Source: SFTJ01 sp045613305 (GTDB lineage: Bacteria > Bacteroidota > Bacteroidia > Bacteroidales > Muribaculaceae). From it: a stretch of 64,000 bases of DNA. The position numbers and the translations under genes were made by a program. The stretch lies in the NCBI GenBank assembly GCA_045613305.1, contig JAZLAU010000011.1, positions 111,893 to 175,892 on the forward strand. The letters are read 5' to 3'. This document shows, piece after piece, positions 7,378 through 16,438 of the stretch (its first letter is position 1; every line of letters begins with the position of its first letter). Below the pieces are notes generated by a model. The model saw only the letters and a list, made by a program, of their open reading frames with translations, was not told the origin of the DNA and searched no databases.

Positions 7378-8506
7378 GAAACAAGTTCTATTTATCGACC
7401 GCGACGGGACCCTTGTGGTGGAGCCTCCCGTTGATTACCAACTCGACTCCTTCGAGAAACTGCAATTCTTGCCGGGAGTGATGCGCAATTTAGGATTCAT
7501 TGCCCAAAACATGGACTTCGAATTAGTGATGGTGACTAATCAAGACGGTTTGGGCACCGACAGTTTCCCTACTCACACCTTCACAGGCCCTCACAACTTA
7601 ATCCTCAACACCCTTGAAGGTGAAGGAATTTGTTTCGACGACATAATCATCGACACCTCGTTCCCTCACGAAAACAAGCCCACACGCAAACCCGGCACTG
7701 CTCTGCTTGGAAAATACACCAGCGGCAACTATGACCTCGCCGGCAGTTTCGTTATTGGCGACCGCATTACCGACATTCAATTGGCTCAAAACCTGGGAGC
7801 AAAAGGCATCTTAATAGCGTCTGACATAGATGCCGCACGCACGCAAATTGACAACGCCGGCTTGCAGCAGTGCACAGTGCTCATAGCCAACGGATGGGCA
7901 CAAATTGCCGACTTCTTAAAAGCCGGACTTCGCACTGCATCGGTTCAACGCACCACAAGCGAAACCGACATTTTCATTAGCCTCAACCTCGACGGCACCG
8001 GCAAGTGCAACATCAACACCGGCATAGGCTTCTTCGACCATATGCTCAACCAAATTGGCCGACACTCGGGCATCGACCTAACAATCAACGTGAAAGGCGA
8101 CACCTGGGTTGATGAGCACCACACTATTGAAGACACTGCCATAGCACTCGGCGAGGCTATTCGAAAAGCATTGGCCGACAAGCGCGGAATTGAACGTTAC
8201 GGATTTGTGTTGCCGATGGACGACTGCCTTTGCACTGTGGCCCTCGACTTTGGTGGCCGAAGTTGGCTGGTGTGGGAAGCCGAATTTAAGCGCGAAAAGA
8301 TTGGCGACATGCCCACCGAAATGTTTATGCATTTCTTCAAGAGCCTCAGCGACAGCGCCGGAATGAACCTTTACATCAATGCCAAAGGCGACAACGAGCA
8401 CCACAAGATTGAAGGCATTTTCAAAGCCCTCGCTCGGGCCATTAAATGCGCCATTAGTCGCAACGTGTTTGCTTTCCAACTCCCTTCCACCAAGGGCTCG
8501 CTTTAA
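7367..8506 (+). CDS. hisB: Bifunctional histidinol-phosphatase / imidazoleglycerol-phosphate dehydratase
   Basis: A 379-residue fusion covering two histidine-pathway steps. Residues 1-about 170 are a HAD phosphatase: FIDRDGT with Asp11 and Asp13 as nucleophile and acid/base, TNQDGLGTDSFP, and VIGDRITDIQLA. Residues about 190-379 are the dehydratase: GIGFFDHMLNQIGRH, DEHHTIEDTAIALGEA, PMDDCL, EMFMHFFKSL and NEHHKIEGIFKA hold the metal-binding His clusters. The phosphatase loop that carries Zn-binding cysteines in E. coli HisB reads SFPHENKPTRKP here, without cysteine. It overlaps hisC by 11 bases and ends the local his genes; hisA, hisF, hisH and hisI/E are not in the window. Confidence 0.96.
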   Translation: MENKKQVLFIDRDGTLVVEPPVDYQLDSFEKLQFLPGVMRNLGFIAQNMDFELVMVTNQDGLGTDSFPTHTFTGPHNLILNTLEGEGICFDDIIIDTSFPHENKPTRKPGTALLGKYTSGNYDLAGSFVIGDRITDIQLAQNLGAKGILIASDIDAARTQIDNAGLQQCTVLIANGWAQIADFLKAGLRTASVQRTTSETDIFISLNLDGTGKCNINTGIGFFDHMLNQIGRHSGIDLTINVKGDTWVDEHHTIEDTAIALGEAIRKALADKRGIERYGFVLPMDDCLCTVALDFGGRSWLVWEAEFKREKIGDMPTEMFMHFFKSLSDSAGMNLYINAKGDNEHHKIEGIFKALARAIKCAISRNVFAFQLPSTKGSL

Positions 8507-8599
8507 CATTGTGATGCATGCGAGTTTGCATTTTGTCACCTATGGCTTCCTTATCTCAACAATTTATTGCCATATCGAGCAATAACTGGAAAAAAATTG

Positions 8600-8607
8600 T
8601 ATATTTG
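8600..8607 (+). promoter_or_regulatory. Candidate -7 element (TATATTTG) of the OmpA-like gene
   Basis: TATATTTG matches TAnnTTTG and lies 45 bases before the ATG at 8653. No TTTG is found at the -33 position, so support is partial. Confidence 0.4.
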
Positions 8608-8652
8608 CATAAAATTAATAATTAAAGCATAACAATAAAATTCAAAATTATT

Positions 8653-9366
8653 ATGAAAAAGATTCTATGTTTTGTATTGAGCGGCCTTCTACTTTTAGGT
8701 ACAGGCGCTTGCGGTATGTCAAATACAGGTAAAGGTGCGTTAATTGGTGGCGGCGGCGGTGCTGCTCTTGGCGCTGGCATCGGTGCTCTTCTTGGCAAGG
8801 GTAAGGGTGCGGCTATCGGTGGTGCTATTGGTACTGCTGTTGGTGCTACTGCTGGTGCACTTATCGGTAAGAAGATGGATAAGGCTAAGAAAGAAGCCGA
8901 AGCAATAGAAAATGCTAAGGTTGAACAAATTGTCGACATCAACGGCCTTCCTGCAGTTAAGGTGACTTTCGACAGCGGTATCCTTTTCGCTACTGGCAAA
9001 TCTACTCTTCAAAGCGCTGCTAAGACTTCTCTAAGCGATTTCGCTAACAACGTACTTCTTCAAAATGCCGACATGGACGTGGCTATCCAAGGTTACACCG
9101 ACAACGACGGTTGGAAGGGTTGCACTCCTGCTCAAAGCGCTAAGAAGAACGAAGAACTTTCTCTAAAGCGTGCTGACGCTGTGGCTAAGTATCTTAAGTC
9201 TATCGGCGTTACTAACGACCAAATCAAGACTGTTCAAGGTCTTGGCGAAGCAAACCCAGTTGCTGACAACGCTACTGCTGCTGGCAAGCAACAAAACCGC
9301 CGTGTGGAAGTTTACCTATACGCTTCTGAAGAAATGATCGAAGCTGCTAACCAAGGTACTCTATAA
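8653..9366 (+). CDS. OmpA-family lipoprotein with glycine-zipper segment
   Basis: A 237-residue lipoprotein that probably anchors the outer membrane to peptidoglycan. A lipobox (LGTGAC, Cys20) ends the signal peptide. Residues about 27-72 are a Gly/Ala-rich glycine zipper, a type that inserts in or packs against membranes. After a short charged helix comes an OmpA C-terminal-like domain (about 100-225) with GYTDNDG, ELSLKRADAVAKYL, GLGEANPVADN and QQNRRVEVYL; the last Arg residues and the Asp of the TD motif bind diaminopimelate in the family. Codon choice (AAG, GCT, GGT, CTT) differs strongly from neighbouring genes, as expected of a very abundant protein. It has its own -7 element and terminator. 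Confidence 0.92.
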   Translation: MKKILCFVLSGLLLLGTGACGMSNTGKGALIGGGGGAALGAGIGALLGKGKGAAIGGAIGTAVGATAGALIGKKMDKAKKEAEAIENAKVEQIVDINGLPAVKVTFDSGILFATGKSTLQSAAKTSLSDFANNVLLQNADMDVAIQGYTDNDGWKGCTPAQSAKKNEELSLKRADAVAKYLKSIGVTNDQIKTVQGLGEANPVADNATAAGKQQNRRVEVYLYASEEMIEAANQGTL

Positions 9367-9392
9367 TTGAGAGATTCCCTTTTATCATACAA

Positions 9393-9426
9393 AAAAGTCT
9401 TGGCACATTTGCCAAGACTTTTTTTT
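9393..9426 (+). terminator. Rho-independent terminator
   Basis: AAGTCTTGGCA and TGCCAAGACTT form an 11-bp perfect stem with a tiny loop, followed by T residues. It ends the OmpA-like gene; the A run before it could let it work on the other strand too. Confidence 0.92.
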
Positions 9427-9487
9427 GCATTCACAATATCGATATTTGCTGCCACAGCAGTTTAAATTCTATTTTAGCCTCTACATT

Positions 9488-10111
9488 TCAATCATTTCTG
9501 GCGTCATATTCTTCTTGGTCGCTATATTTCAAACGGCTATGACTTCCCATCCATTCAATTGCCCTACTCTTTGAGAGCATATAGTCTTCTACATAAACCC
9601 TCACTTCTGTCTTCGACCCCGGCTTAATGATGTAAATAGTGCCATAACCATTCAACGGACCTCTAACAATATCACCTTCGTAAAGCGACCCGCCAAAACT
9701 TCTTTCAATTATAGTGTATCCACTCGCTGTTTCCACTATATAATAGTCTCTCGAACCTTCATACACCACTTCTCCGTCAACACAACTATTGGTTTCTTCA
9801 TAATTAGCGTATTCATGCTCATCTTCATGGCCTCCGCCTATCGACGACGAGTAAGAATAAGAATATGTATATTCAGTTTCTTCCGAACTTTCGTTTGTCG
9901 ACTCTTCAACAACAGGCTCCCATTCTAAAACTTCTTCAGAACTTTTCGAAGCAGGTGCTGTATATGCATATGCATTCTGGGTTATGTTTTGCGATGTTTC
10001 TGCTGGTTCTGGGTCTTCGCGCTGCTTTTTTTCACACGACTCCATTGCATAATATAACGCTGCGCCTATGGCCAAACATATTATCCACTCAAAAATGTCA
10101 TTTCCGCTCAT
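9488..10111 (-). CDS. Hypothetical membrane-anchored protein with acidic linker
   Basis: A 207-residue protein of unknown function. One N-terminal membrane segment (about residues 6-23, FEWIICLAIGAALYYAM) is followed by a Glu/Ser/Tyr-rich low-complexity linker (about 30-105). The C-terminal domain of about 90 residues (EVVYEGSRDYYIVET, GDIVRGPLNGYGTIYII, RVYVEDYMLSKSRAIEWM) resembles an SH3-like beta-barrel or a degenerate MORN-type unit by eye. The orientation of the C-terminal domain is uncertain. It stands alone on the minus strand, converging on the OmpA-like gene. No family assigned. Confidence 0.6.
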   Translation of the reverse strand: MSGNDIFEWIICLAIGAALYYAMESCEKKQREDPEPAETSQNITQNAYAYTAPASKSSEEVLEWEPVVEESTNESSEETEYTYSYSYSSSIGGGHEDEHEYANYEETNSCVDGEVVYEGSRDYYIVETASGYTIIERSFGGSLYEGDIVRGPLNGYGTIYIIKPGSKTEVRVYVEDYMLSKSRAIEWMGSHSRLKYSDQEEYDARND

Positions 10112-10150
10112 TTCTCTATAACATTTAATTTTATTCTAAAATCTTATTTT

Positions 10151-10173
10151 GCCATGAATCGTTTATTCATGGC
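10151..10173. repeat. Perfect 9-bp inverted repeat
   Basis: GCCATGAAT (10151-10159) and ATTCATGGC (10165-10173) flank a 5-base loop in the gap between two minus-strand genes. No T run follows on the minus strand, so it is not a clear terminator; it could be an operator or an mRNA 3' end structure. Confidence 0.5.
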
Positions 10174-10299
10174 ATATTATCATCCCCGCGCGGGAGAATA
10201 CCCACAGCTGCCCTACCAGGGCCTCATCATCACCCCGACAGTTGGCAACATTAGCCTCAAAGCATCAAATTCTTAAAGCAATCTAAGCCTTCACACGCC

Positions 10300-12033
10300 C
10301 TATTTCTCCAATTTTCGGAGCAAGGCCTTAGCCTGGGCAAGCATCTGTTCCACATTGAGGTCGTTAGGCACTACCACCATCTTAAAGTTATCGACTTCGG
10401 CATTCAACTGGTCTAATTTTTTGCCAGTTAACTCGCTGCGAAGGATTCTAATCTTTTCAAAGTCTTGAATACCTTCCACAAGTCGCTTCATTCTGATGCT
10501 GCTGCCGCCAGGATACACCATAAAGCAGTCGCCTGCCGCCCAAGTGCGGAAACGCGAATCCACAAGTTGGTTTTTCACCCAACTGTTATAAGCCCAACGC
10601 AAAAATCCGTCATAACCGGCTGCCGCTGTGTGCCAGCCCAAGAATGCCGATTCGGCTGGGTTTGAGAATGTGAACGTATTTGGGCGTTCGGGGAAACAAC
10701 ATGTGTAGAACGTAACCAAGTGGCCCTTTGAGTGATGCTGTTCGATTTGCTCCGGCGTCAACAATGGCTGCTTATATATGAAACTAATGTCATACATTCG
10801 CTTCGATTGTTCGGGGCCAAAATAATCAATGGCGCCTTTCACCCTATAGTTTGCATCGGCCTTATACAGCACATCGTAGGCCGGTTCTAACAATTCCTTT
10901 GGGCGTTCGTCCATTGCTATGCATGTCTTTTCAAACCATCCTTTACGCTTCAGGTGGCGAGCCAAATCCTTCAAGAACGGAAGCAAATATTCCTCATATT
11001 CCTTCGATCCTGGCTGCAAATGCACTTGGCGTGAGAAGTTTGCACCTTCGTCATAATATTCAAACAACAAATGCCATGGAACTATGGTGTAGCAGTCAAT
11101 TTGCTTGTCGATGCCACAACTCATCATAAATTCCACCCACTTATCAAACACCGTATAGTCATATTTCCATGAGCCGTCAATTCGCTTGGTTTTGCCAATC
11201 ATGCTCTCGAATGCATATTCTGTTTGGCCATTCCATGGGCGGGTGATGATGCTGCAAGTAATCACTTTTTGTCCGGCTTCGGCCAACTCCACCATTATAG
11301 GGCGCATCAGTTCAAAGTGCTTCTTGCTCCACAATGGCACATCATAAAATGAGGCCACTGCATAAGGGTTTTGCCATAGGTCGAGATGAAATTTCCAATC
11401 GGCTGGCAACGGCAACGTGCGCTTGCCAACTTCTAACTCTATTGGCACCGAAAGTTGCTCACCGTCTAAGGTTGCCGTCAACTGGCCACGATATTTACCG
11501 GGCTGAGCATCTTGAGGAACATTCACTTCAATCCACAGCGGGCGAACAGTGTTTTCTGGCACCGACATCGATTTTGCCATTTGCAGACGGTCGGCCACCA
11601 AGCACGAATCAAACGCCTCGGTGAGGTGTCGGCCATGGTCTTCCTTTCCTTCTTTATTAAGATATGAATCGCTCAACACATAGCGCACAAAATATTTTTT
11701 CACGGCAGCGGACGGAATCACATTCTTGCCGCTACGCAAATCGCTAACTTCAAACGACAACTCACTTATTGCTTTCGTTGCAACCACCACAGCCTGAGCA
11801 TTCACTCGCTCGCCTCGCCAAGCATACAGCATCTGCTTCTTGGCCAATTGTGGCACGGCATTGCGCTGATAGCGAACATCTATGTCGCCCCAGCCCAAGT
11901 GGGTTTCAGCAACATTTTGCCACGCCTCTGCTGGCGCTGGATGTGGGTCGGCTGGTTCTACATCGGTTTGCTGGGCATGTGTGTGGAGTGTCGCCATCAA
12001 TAGGGTTGCGACTAACATCATTATGTGTTTCAT
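10300..12033 (-). CDS. Secreted GH123-type glycoside hydrolase (DUF4091 domain)
   Basis: A 577-residue exported protein (signal peptide 1-20). The N-terminal beta-sandwich (about 40-200, ending LSVPIELEVGKRTLPLP) and the following TIM-barrel fit the DUF4091/GH123 family, known as beta-N-acetylgalactosaminidases that work on glycosphingolipid or other host glycans. The adjacent acid pair expected in the active site is at Asp375-Glu376 (AMDERP): in this family Glu is the acid and Asp stabilises the substrate-assisted intermediate. It follows a metallophosphoesterase gene by 48 bases on the same strand, so the two may be co-transcribed. Substrate is inferred from family only. Confidence 0.8.
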   Translation of the reverse strand: MKHIMMLVATLLMATLHTHAQQTDVEPADPHPAPAEAWQNVAETHLGWGDIDVRYQRNAVPQLAKKQMLYAWRGERVNAQAVVVATKAISELSFEVSDLRSGKNVIPSAAVKKYFVRYVLSDSYLNKEGKEDHGRHLTEAFDSCLVADRLQMAKSMSVPENTVRPLWIEVNVPQDAQPGKYRGQLTATLDGEQLSVPIELEVGKRTLPLPADWKFHLDLWQNPYAVASFYDVPLWSKKHFELMRPIMVELAEAGQKVITCSIITRPWNGQTEYAFESMIGKTKRIDGSWKYDYTVFDKWVEFMMSCGIDKQIDCYTIVPWHLLFEYYDEGANFSRQVHLQPGSKEYEEYLLPFLKDLARHLKRKGWFEKTCIAMDERPKELLEPAYDVLYKADANYRVKGAIDYFGPEQSKRMYDISFIYKQPLLTPEQIEQHHSKGHLVTFYTCCFPERPNTFTFSNPAESAFLGWHTAAAGYDGFLRWAYNSWVKNQLVDSRFRTWAAGDCFMVYPGGSSIRMKRLVEGIQDFEKIRILRSELTGKKLDQLNAEVDNFKMVVVPNDLNVEQMLAQAKALLRKLEK

Positions 12034-12081
12034 CTAAATATTCGGTCGGTTTTACGATTCTTTTTGAAAACTATTACTTCA

Positions 12082-13173
12082 TCACTCTATCACCATTTCA
12101 AACTCACAACACTTGTCGGTGCGGCGAGCCAAATGCTTAGTTACAGGCGAGATGCCAAACAATGGCGAATATGTGGTGGCCTTAATGGTCTTGCCATCGG
12201 GCATAAATTCCAACAAGCGCAGCCAGCCATCACCACCATTGCCTTCCCAGCCGCCGCCAAGACATTGTATGTTGAACATCATTTGATGCACACTCTTTCC
12301 TGCCACATTCTTGTCGCAACGATATGCATTATTCAACTCATGGTCTTCGGCACTGCCAGGTGTCTTCGACGGCTCTCCGGTGTGTCCGCATATAGCCAAA
12401 CGGATGTTTGAACACGGATATAGCAGTTTTTCCCATATTTCGCGTCCATAATTGCGAGGTTGTATTTTGTAGCCTTCATTGTCGGTATATGCGGCCGAGC
12501 GATTTTCGAGCAACGAGTGGGTTAGGAATATCACCTTATGATTTTTATATTTTTCGCTGTTGCACAAGTTCCTGGCCCATTCCAATGCTGCATCGCATGG
12601 AGCCCATTCTGAATTAATAACCAAAATTTTGCCCCAATTGTCATCAACAAACTCCCACGCTGTGTTTTCAAGTGTCACTTCGCCCTCACGGTTTGGAAAG
12701 TTTGCCACCAAATGCGCCGCGTTGGTGCTATTGCGCTCATAGGTGATGTAGTCGCCATAGTTAGTGAAACTTTCATCTCCTCGCACATAGCCATATTCGT
12801 GGTTACCGGCTGCCACTATATACGGAACTTTATTGTCGAGGCGCTTAAAGCAATGCGACACCCATTCCCACATTTCCTTGCTGGTTTGGTTGAGCATATT
12901 ACGGTTGCGCACTATGTTTTCGTTTTGTTCCACAACATCGCCCGTAAACAACACCGCCTTTATGTTTAGATTTTCGATGTTATCTGATATCCAAACTGTG
13001 CAAAGTTCAAACAGTGGCTGATTAATGTCGTATTTTGTGTATCCTTGTGGGTCGCCAAACACAACCATCGAAAACGATTTGTCGTTAGTCAACGAAACTC
13101 GGTCGGCGCGGTGTTGCGAAAACATTGGCAACACGCCTAAAAGTGCAATTAATAGTGCTAATTTTATTCTCAT
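12082..13173 (-). CDS. Secreted calcineurin-like metallophosphoesterase
   Basis: A 363-residue exported phosphoesterase (signal peptide 1-about 20, ending MFSQ). Metal-binding motifs run in order: GDPQG (about 41), LFTGDVVEQ, AGNHEYGY, THSLLENRS and ICGHTGEP. The first motif has Gln where many relatives have His, and the last is GHT in place of GHxH, so one metal ligand may differ. The region after GHTGEP (KTPGSAEDHELNNAYRCDK) is typical of Bacteroidetes secreted members. Upstream gene of a probable pair with the GH123-type gene. Substrate unknown. Confidence 0.88.
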   Translation of the reverse strand: MRIKLALLIALLGVLPMFSQHRADRVSLTNDKSFSMVVFGDPQGYTKYDINQPLFELCTVWISDNIENLNIKAVLFTGDVVEQNENIVRNRNMLNQTSKEMWEWVSHCFKRLDNKVPYIVAAGNHEYGYVRGDESFTNYGDYITYERNSTNAAHLVANFPNREGEVTLENTAWEFVDDNWGKILVINSEWAPCDAALEWARNLCNSEKYKNHKVIFLTHSLLENRSAAYTDNEGYKIQPRNYGREIWEKLLYPCSNIRLAICGHTGEPSKTPGSAEDHELNNAYRCDKNVAGKSVHQMMFNIQCLGGGWEGNGGDGWLRLLEFMPDGKTIKATTYSPLFGISPVTKHLARRTDKCCEFEMVIE

Positions 13174-13242
13174 AGCAGTAGCATGGTATTATGTTTATGT
13201 TTTTATTCTTATTTGCTCATTTTACCCTATGGGCTTATGTTA

Positions 13243-13268
13243 AAAGAGTCGGCGCATTAACGCCGACT
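13243..13268 (-). terminator. Rho-independent terminator (minus strand)
   Basis: On the minus strand AGTCGGCG and CGCCGACT form an 8-bp stem, followed by CTTTT. It lies 24 bases after the stop of the RsiV-like gene. Confidence 0.7.
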
Positions 13269-13291
13269 TCTTATTTAATTGTAGCATTTTA

Positions 13292-14164
13292 TCACAAATC
13301 GTATAGAGCCTTGCCATATTCCGACAAATACTCGCTTAACATCGACACCGGAACCGGAACCTCTACCGTGCCTATTGCCCATGGGCCTATATCATACGGA
13401 TTATAGAAGAAAACCACTTCATCGCCTGTCAAATACACTTCGTGGCTCACAAACAAATCGTCGGCAAAGACACCCGATTTCTCTTCAAGTTCTTCTACGG
13501 TCTTACAATAGTAATTATCTAACATTGCCTGTTGCAATATTGGCAACAAGCCTTCTTCTGAATTTTCCTTAAACAATGTTGCGTAAGTGAGCACGCGCTT
13601 ATTCTTAAGGTCGTAGTTCACAAAACTTGCAAAGTAGTTAGGATGAGCGCCGCCGGCATATTCGTCGTGCTCAATCTTAAACACCACATACTTTTCGCAA
13701 AAGCCTACGGTCTTAACCGAAATGTTGGTGCTCAACACTCGATTGTTTTCATCGGGATAAGGCACTTCATCAACCTTAACCAACACACCCTCGCCATATC
13801 CTAAAGGGCGTGACAAGAAATCCACTATACAACTGTCGACCGATGCTTTTGGTGTTTCAAAGGTGTGAGCCAAAATAGTGTCTTGCAATGCACTAACATC
13901 GGCATCGCCAAATCGGCGTGGCCACTGCACCGATATGGATGCGGTGGTATAAACCTTCACCGAATCGCCAAAGGTGCTGTCTCCCTCGCAATAATAAGCC
14001 GATGAGCCTGTCTTAAACTCTTCGTAGATTTCGTAGTTGCCTATGTCGCTTCCTGTAGCGCCATCGCTGTCAGATATTGCACTACCCGACTTTTTTACAC
14101 AACTAAATAACGCCATGCTTATCATAAGCATGCTTGCCATTATCTTTATTGAGCCTTTGTTCAT
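13292..14164 (-). CDS. Lipoprotein with RsiV/DUF3298-like domain
   Basis: A 290-residue predicted lipoprotein: the signal peptide ends with the lipobox LFSC (Cys22). The C-terminal half (about 170-285) resembles the DUF3298/RsiV domain: DEYAGGAHPNYFASFVNYDL, a run of the family's GGAHP type, then LKNKRVLTYATLF. In Bacillus RsiV this domain binds lysozyme, but Bacteroidetes lipoproteins of this family are mostly uncharacterised. The N-terminal half (DUF4163-like position) includes a conserved TASISVQWPRRF segment. It is a single-gene unit with its own terminator and a probable promoter. A cell-envelope role is inferred. Confidence 0.7.
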   Translation of the reverse strand: MNKGSIKIMASMLMISMALFSCVKKSGSAISDSDGATGSDIGNYEIYEEFKTGSSAYYCEGDSTFGDSVKVYTTASISVQWPRRFGDADVSALQDTILAHTFETPKASVDSCIVDFLSRPLGYGEGVLVKVDEVPYPDENNRVLSTNISVKTVGFCEKYVVFKIEHDEYAGGAHPNYFASFVNYDLKNKRVLTYATLFKENSEEGLLPILQQAMLDNYYCKTVEELEEKSGVFADDLFVSHEVYLTGDEVVFFYNPYDIGPWAIGTVEVPVPVSMLSEYLSEYGKALYDL

Positions 14165-14254
14165 TATAGTGAATTTTTATTGGTTTTTAGTTTTTGCTTT
14201 CTGCTTTGCCTATTAACGCAAAACGCAGTTATGAGTCATTATTTTTATTATAGG

Positions 14255-14287
14255 CAAATATAACAAATTTATTCCTATGTCTGCAAT
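14255..14287 (-). promoter_or_regulatory. Candidate promoter of the RsiV-like lipoprotein gene
   Basis: Read on the minus strand, TATATTTG (14262-14255) is preceded by ATTG (14287-14284) at 21 bases. The -7 match is exact; the -33 match is 3 of 4. A second TAAATTTG lies just upstream at 14271-14264. Confidence 0.5.
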
Positions 14288-14311
14288 AGCACCTTTATTT
14301 TTTACACCGGT

Positions 14312-15517
14312 TTAGGCAGTCTTCTCCTGACGCCACAAGTTGTCAACCTTATTGCGTATGGCCATCACATTGCCAACGGTGATTAATCCCATTATCACTA
14401 TTGCCACTATCACCGACGGCAACACCGATGCGCCCTCTATGCCAAAGCCTTCAAGCATAGGCAAATACACTGCCCTTCCGAGCAACATCAGCACAATCGA
14501 CAACATCAGCACCGAGTCGTTTATAATCATCACCATTCTGATGTATGGCGCCGACACCTGTTGCGGCAAATAGCCCAGCATCAAAAGGTCTTGCAACTTC
14601 TTGTTGTTTTTCTGTAGCAACAAATATATGCTCAGCATCAAAACAAAAAACGACAGCAAACTAATCAGCACGCCCACCATGGCCACAATGCCCACCACTA
14701 TGGTCAAGAAATAATTCGCCTTGCCGCTATTTGCCTTATCGCCGGCTATCTCATAGCGATGCTCGTCCATGTATTGCCCTATCTTTAGGTCGCCCGGCGA
14801 ATTCACTTCCACTATAAGCCTGCTTGGGTCCTCTGCCTTGCCGCTTCCGTAACGCGAATTGCTCCACTCCATAAATTCATATGGCACCAATATGGTGTTC
14901 AACCGGTTTGAAAAGCCCACTATCTTGCCCTCTATGGTATCTACCTTGCCGTTACCCCTAAGCGTAAACTGCAAAGGTATCATTTCAATCATGCCTTCGC
15001 TTATTTGGGGCATGCCTTGCGCGGCCGCAAAGCCGAAATTATATAATGCCAAATAGTCTTTCGACACTATAACTGGCACCTCGGGGTTTTGTGGGTCAAA
15101 TCGCCAATCCGATGAGTTAACGTCGATAAACTCTGTTGGAATCGACTCGAAAAACAACTGCGTAGTCATTGCCGCACCCGACAAGCCCAACGACACCGAC
15201 GCACGAACGCTATAATCGGAGGTCACAAACTTGCCAACCTTGCGCACCCACGGTTGGCCTTCTAAATCGGCTATCGCTTCGGCACTAAAATCCGACTTGC
15301 CGCCAAATAGAGCGCCTGCGCCTGTAACCTTACGCGAAACCACCAAATAGTCGCGCTTCACAAAACTTTCCTCATCGGCAAAGAGCGGTCGCACGTCTTG
15401 ATAGAACTGTATGGCAAGTATAACTATTGTCAAACCAACCAAATTAGCCAACGCAAAACCCACAAGTTGCACAGCACTAACATGCTTACGCAGCAATTTC
15501 CACATTAGTCCTTTCAT
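14312..15517 (-). CDS. FtsX/MacB-like ABC transporter permease
   Basis: A 401-residue inner-membrane protein with the layout of FtsX/MacB permeases: one N-terminal membrane helix (about 17-38), a periplasmic domain of about 220 residues, then three C-terminal helices (about 275-300, 325-345, 365-385). Its start codon overlaps the stop of the upstream ATP-binding protein gene as ATGA, so the two form a two-gene ABC system. Such systems act in lipoprotein release, cell-division signalling or export of peptides; the sequence does not tell which. Confidence 0.82.
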   Translation of the reverse strand: MKGLMWKLLRKHVSAVQLVGFALANLVGLTIVILAIQFYQDVRPLFADEESFVKRDYLVVSRKVTGAGALFGGKSDFSAEAIADLEGQPWVRKVGKFVTSDYSVRASVSLGLSGAAMTTQLFFESIPTEFIDVNSSDWRFDPQNPEVPVIVSKDYLALYNFGFAAAQGMPQISEGMIEMIPLQFTLRGNGKVDTIEGKIVGFSNRLNTILVPYEFMEWSNSRYGSGKAEDPSRLIVEVNSPGDLKIGQYMDEHRYEIAGDKANSGKANYFLTIVVGIVAMVGVLISLLSFFVLMLSIYLLLQKNNKKLQDLLMLGYLPQQVSAPYIRMVMIINDSVLMLSIVLMLLGRAVYLPMLEGFGIEGASVLPSVIVAIVIMGLITVGNVMAIRNKVDNLWRQEKTA

Positions 15518-16158
15518 AACTTCAATTCTTTGTCAACTTCAAGTTTAACATTATTACCCACCGAGGTGGCTATTACTCCTGCGCCCTGCTTCTTGGCTTC
15601 GCTCGAAACCAAATGAGCCACTATGGCATTGTTGTTTTCATCAAGGTGGCTAACCGGCTCATCAAGTATCACAAAGTGACATGGCTGGCACAACGTGCGA
15701 ATTATGGCCACACGCTGCTGCTGACCTATCGACAAGTGCGCCACAAGGCTATCCTTCTTGTCGGGGATGCCAAGTATCTCAAACATGGTTTCAATCTCCT
15801 GACGAGTCTTAAAGCCGGTTATTTGATTTTTCAACTCCACATTTTCAAGTGCTGTCAGTTCTGGAAACAACCGCAACTCTTGGGGCAAATATGCCAACTC
15901 TCGGCTGCGAACTCGGCACCATTCGGCCACGCCATAACTGCACACATCTACGCCGTCGAATGTTATGCGACCTTCATAGTCATTGCGATATCCATACAGA
16001 TAACTGCACAACGATGACTTGCCGGTGCCACTCTCTGCCGAGATGAGATAGGTTTTACCTTTTTCAAAAACCAAATCGCGCTGCCAAACTTCGCTCATCT
16101 TGCCCGTCTGACCGACAAACACCTGCGGCAACACGCATTGCATTTCTATCTTTTGCAT
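15514..16158 (-). CDS. ABC transporter ATP-binding protein (partner of the permease)
   Basis: A 214-residue ATPase subunit. Start 16158 (MQKIEMQ) was preferred; an in-frame ATG 33 codons upstream (16257) would add a Lys/Arg-rich stretch unlike the family. Motifs numbered from the chosen start: Walker A AESGTGKS (41-48), with Ala where the first Gly of GxxxxGKS normally stands; signature LSIGQ in place of LSGGQ; Walker B FVILDEP followed by the H-loop region. It overlaps the permease gene by four bases (ATGA), which points to translational coupling. Confidence 0.88.
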   Translation of the reverse strand: MQKIEMQCVLPQVFVGQTGKMSEVWQRDLVFEKGKTYLISAESGTGKSSLCSYLYGYRNDYEGRITFDGVDVCSYGVAEWCRVRSRELAYLPQELRLFPELTALENVELKNQITGFKTRQEIETMFEILGIPDKKDSLVAHLSIGQQQRVAIIRTLCQPCHFVILDEPVSHLDENNNAIVAHLVSSEAKKQGAGVIATSVGNNVKLEVDKELKL

Positions 16159-16398
16159 ATATATTTCTTCTATATATTTTTCACCAATTCTGCTTCTGGC
16201 TCGCAGAGGTTGATGTTTTATTACTTGTATATCACAAAGTAACAAAAAATTAATCATTATTTGCTCATTATGGCATCTATTTTTATCCGCATTCCCACAT
16301 TAGCAACATTTGAAGCTTATTAAAGCAACTGCAAAAAAACACCTCTCTACACAGCAAAAAAATAGGCATCCTATAACTCCATATCAAACAATTCTGCT

Positions 16399-16406
16399 TA
16401 TATTTG
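16399..16406 (+). promoter_or_regulatory. Candidate -7 element (TATATTTG) of the aminotransferase gene
   Basis: An exact TAnnTTTG match 32 bases before ATG 16439. No TTTG at -33, so only part of the promoter is supported. Confidence 0.4.
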
Positions 16407-16438
16407 CATCATATAAAATCTATTAACTCAACTATACG

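Noticed and set aside
10151..10173. Inverted repeat as terminator of the GH123-type gene
   Set aside because: No T run after it on the minus strand, and it lies about 130 bases after the stop codon.
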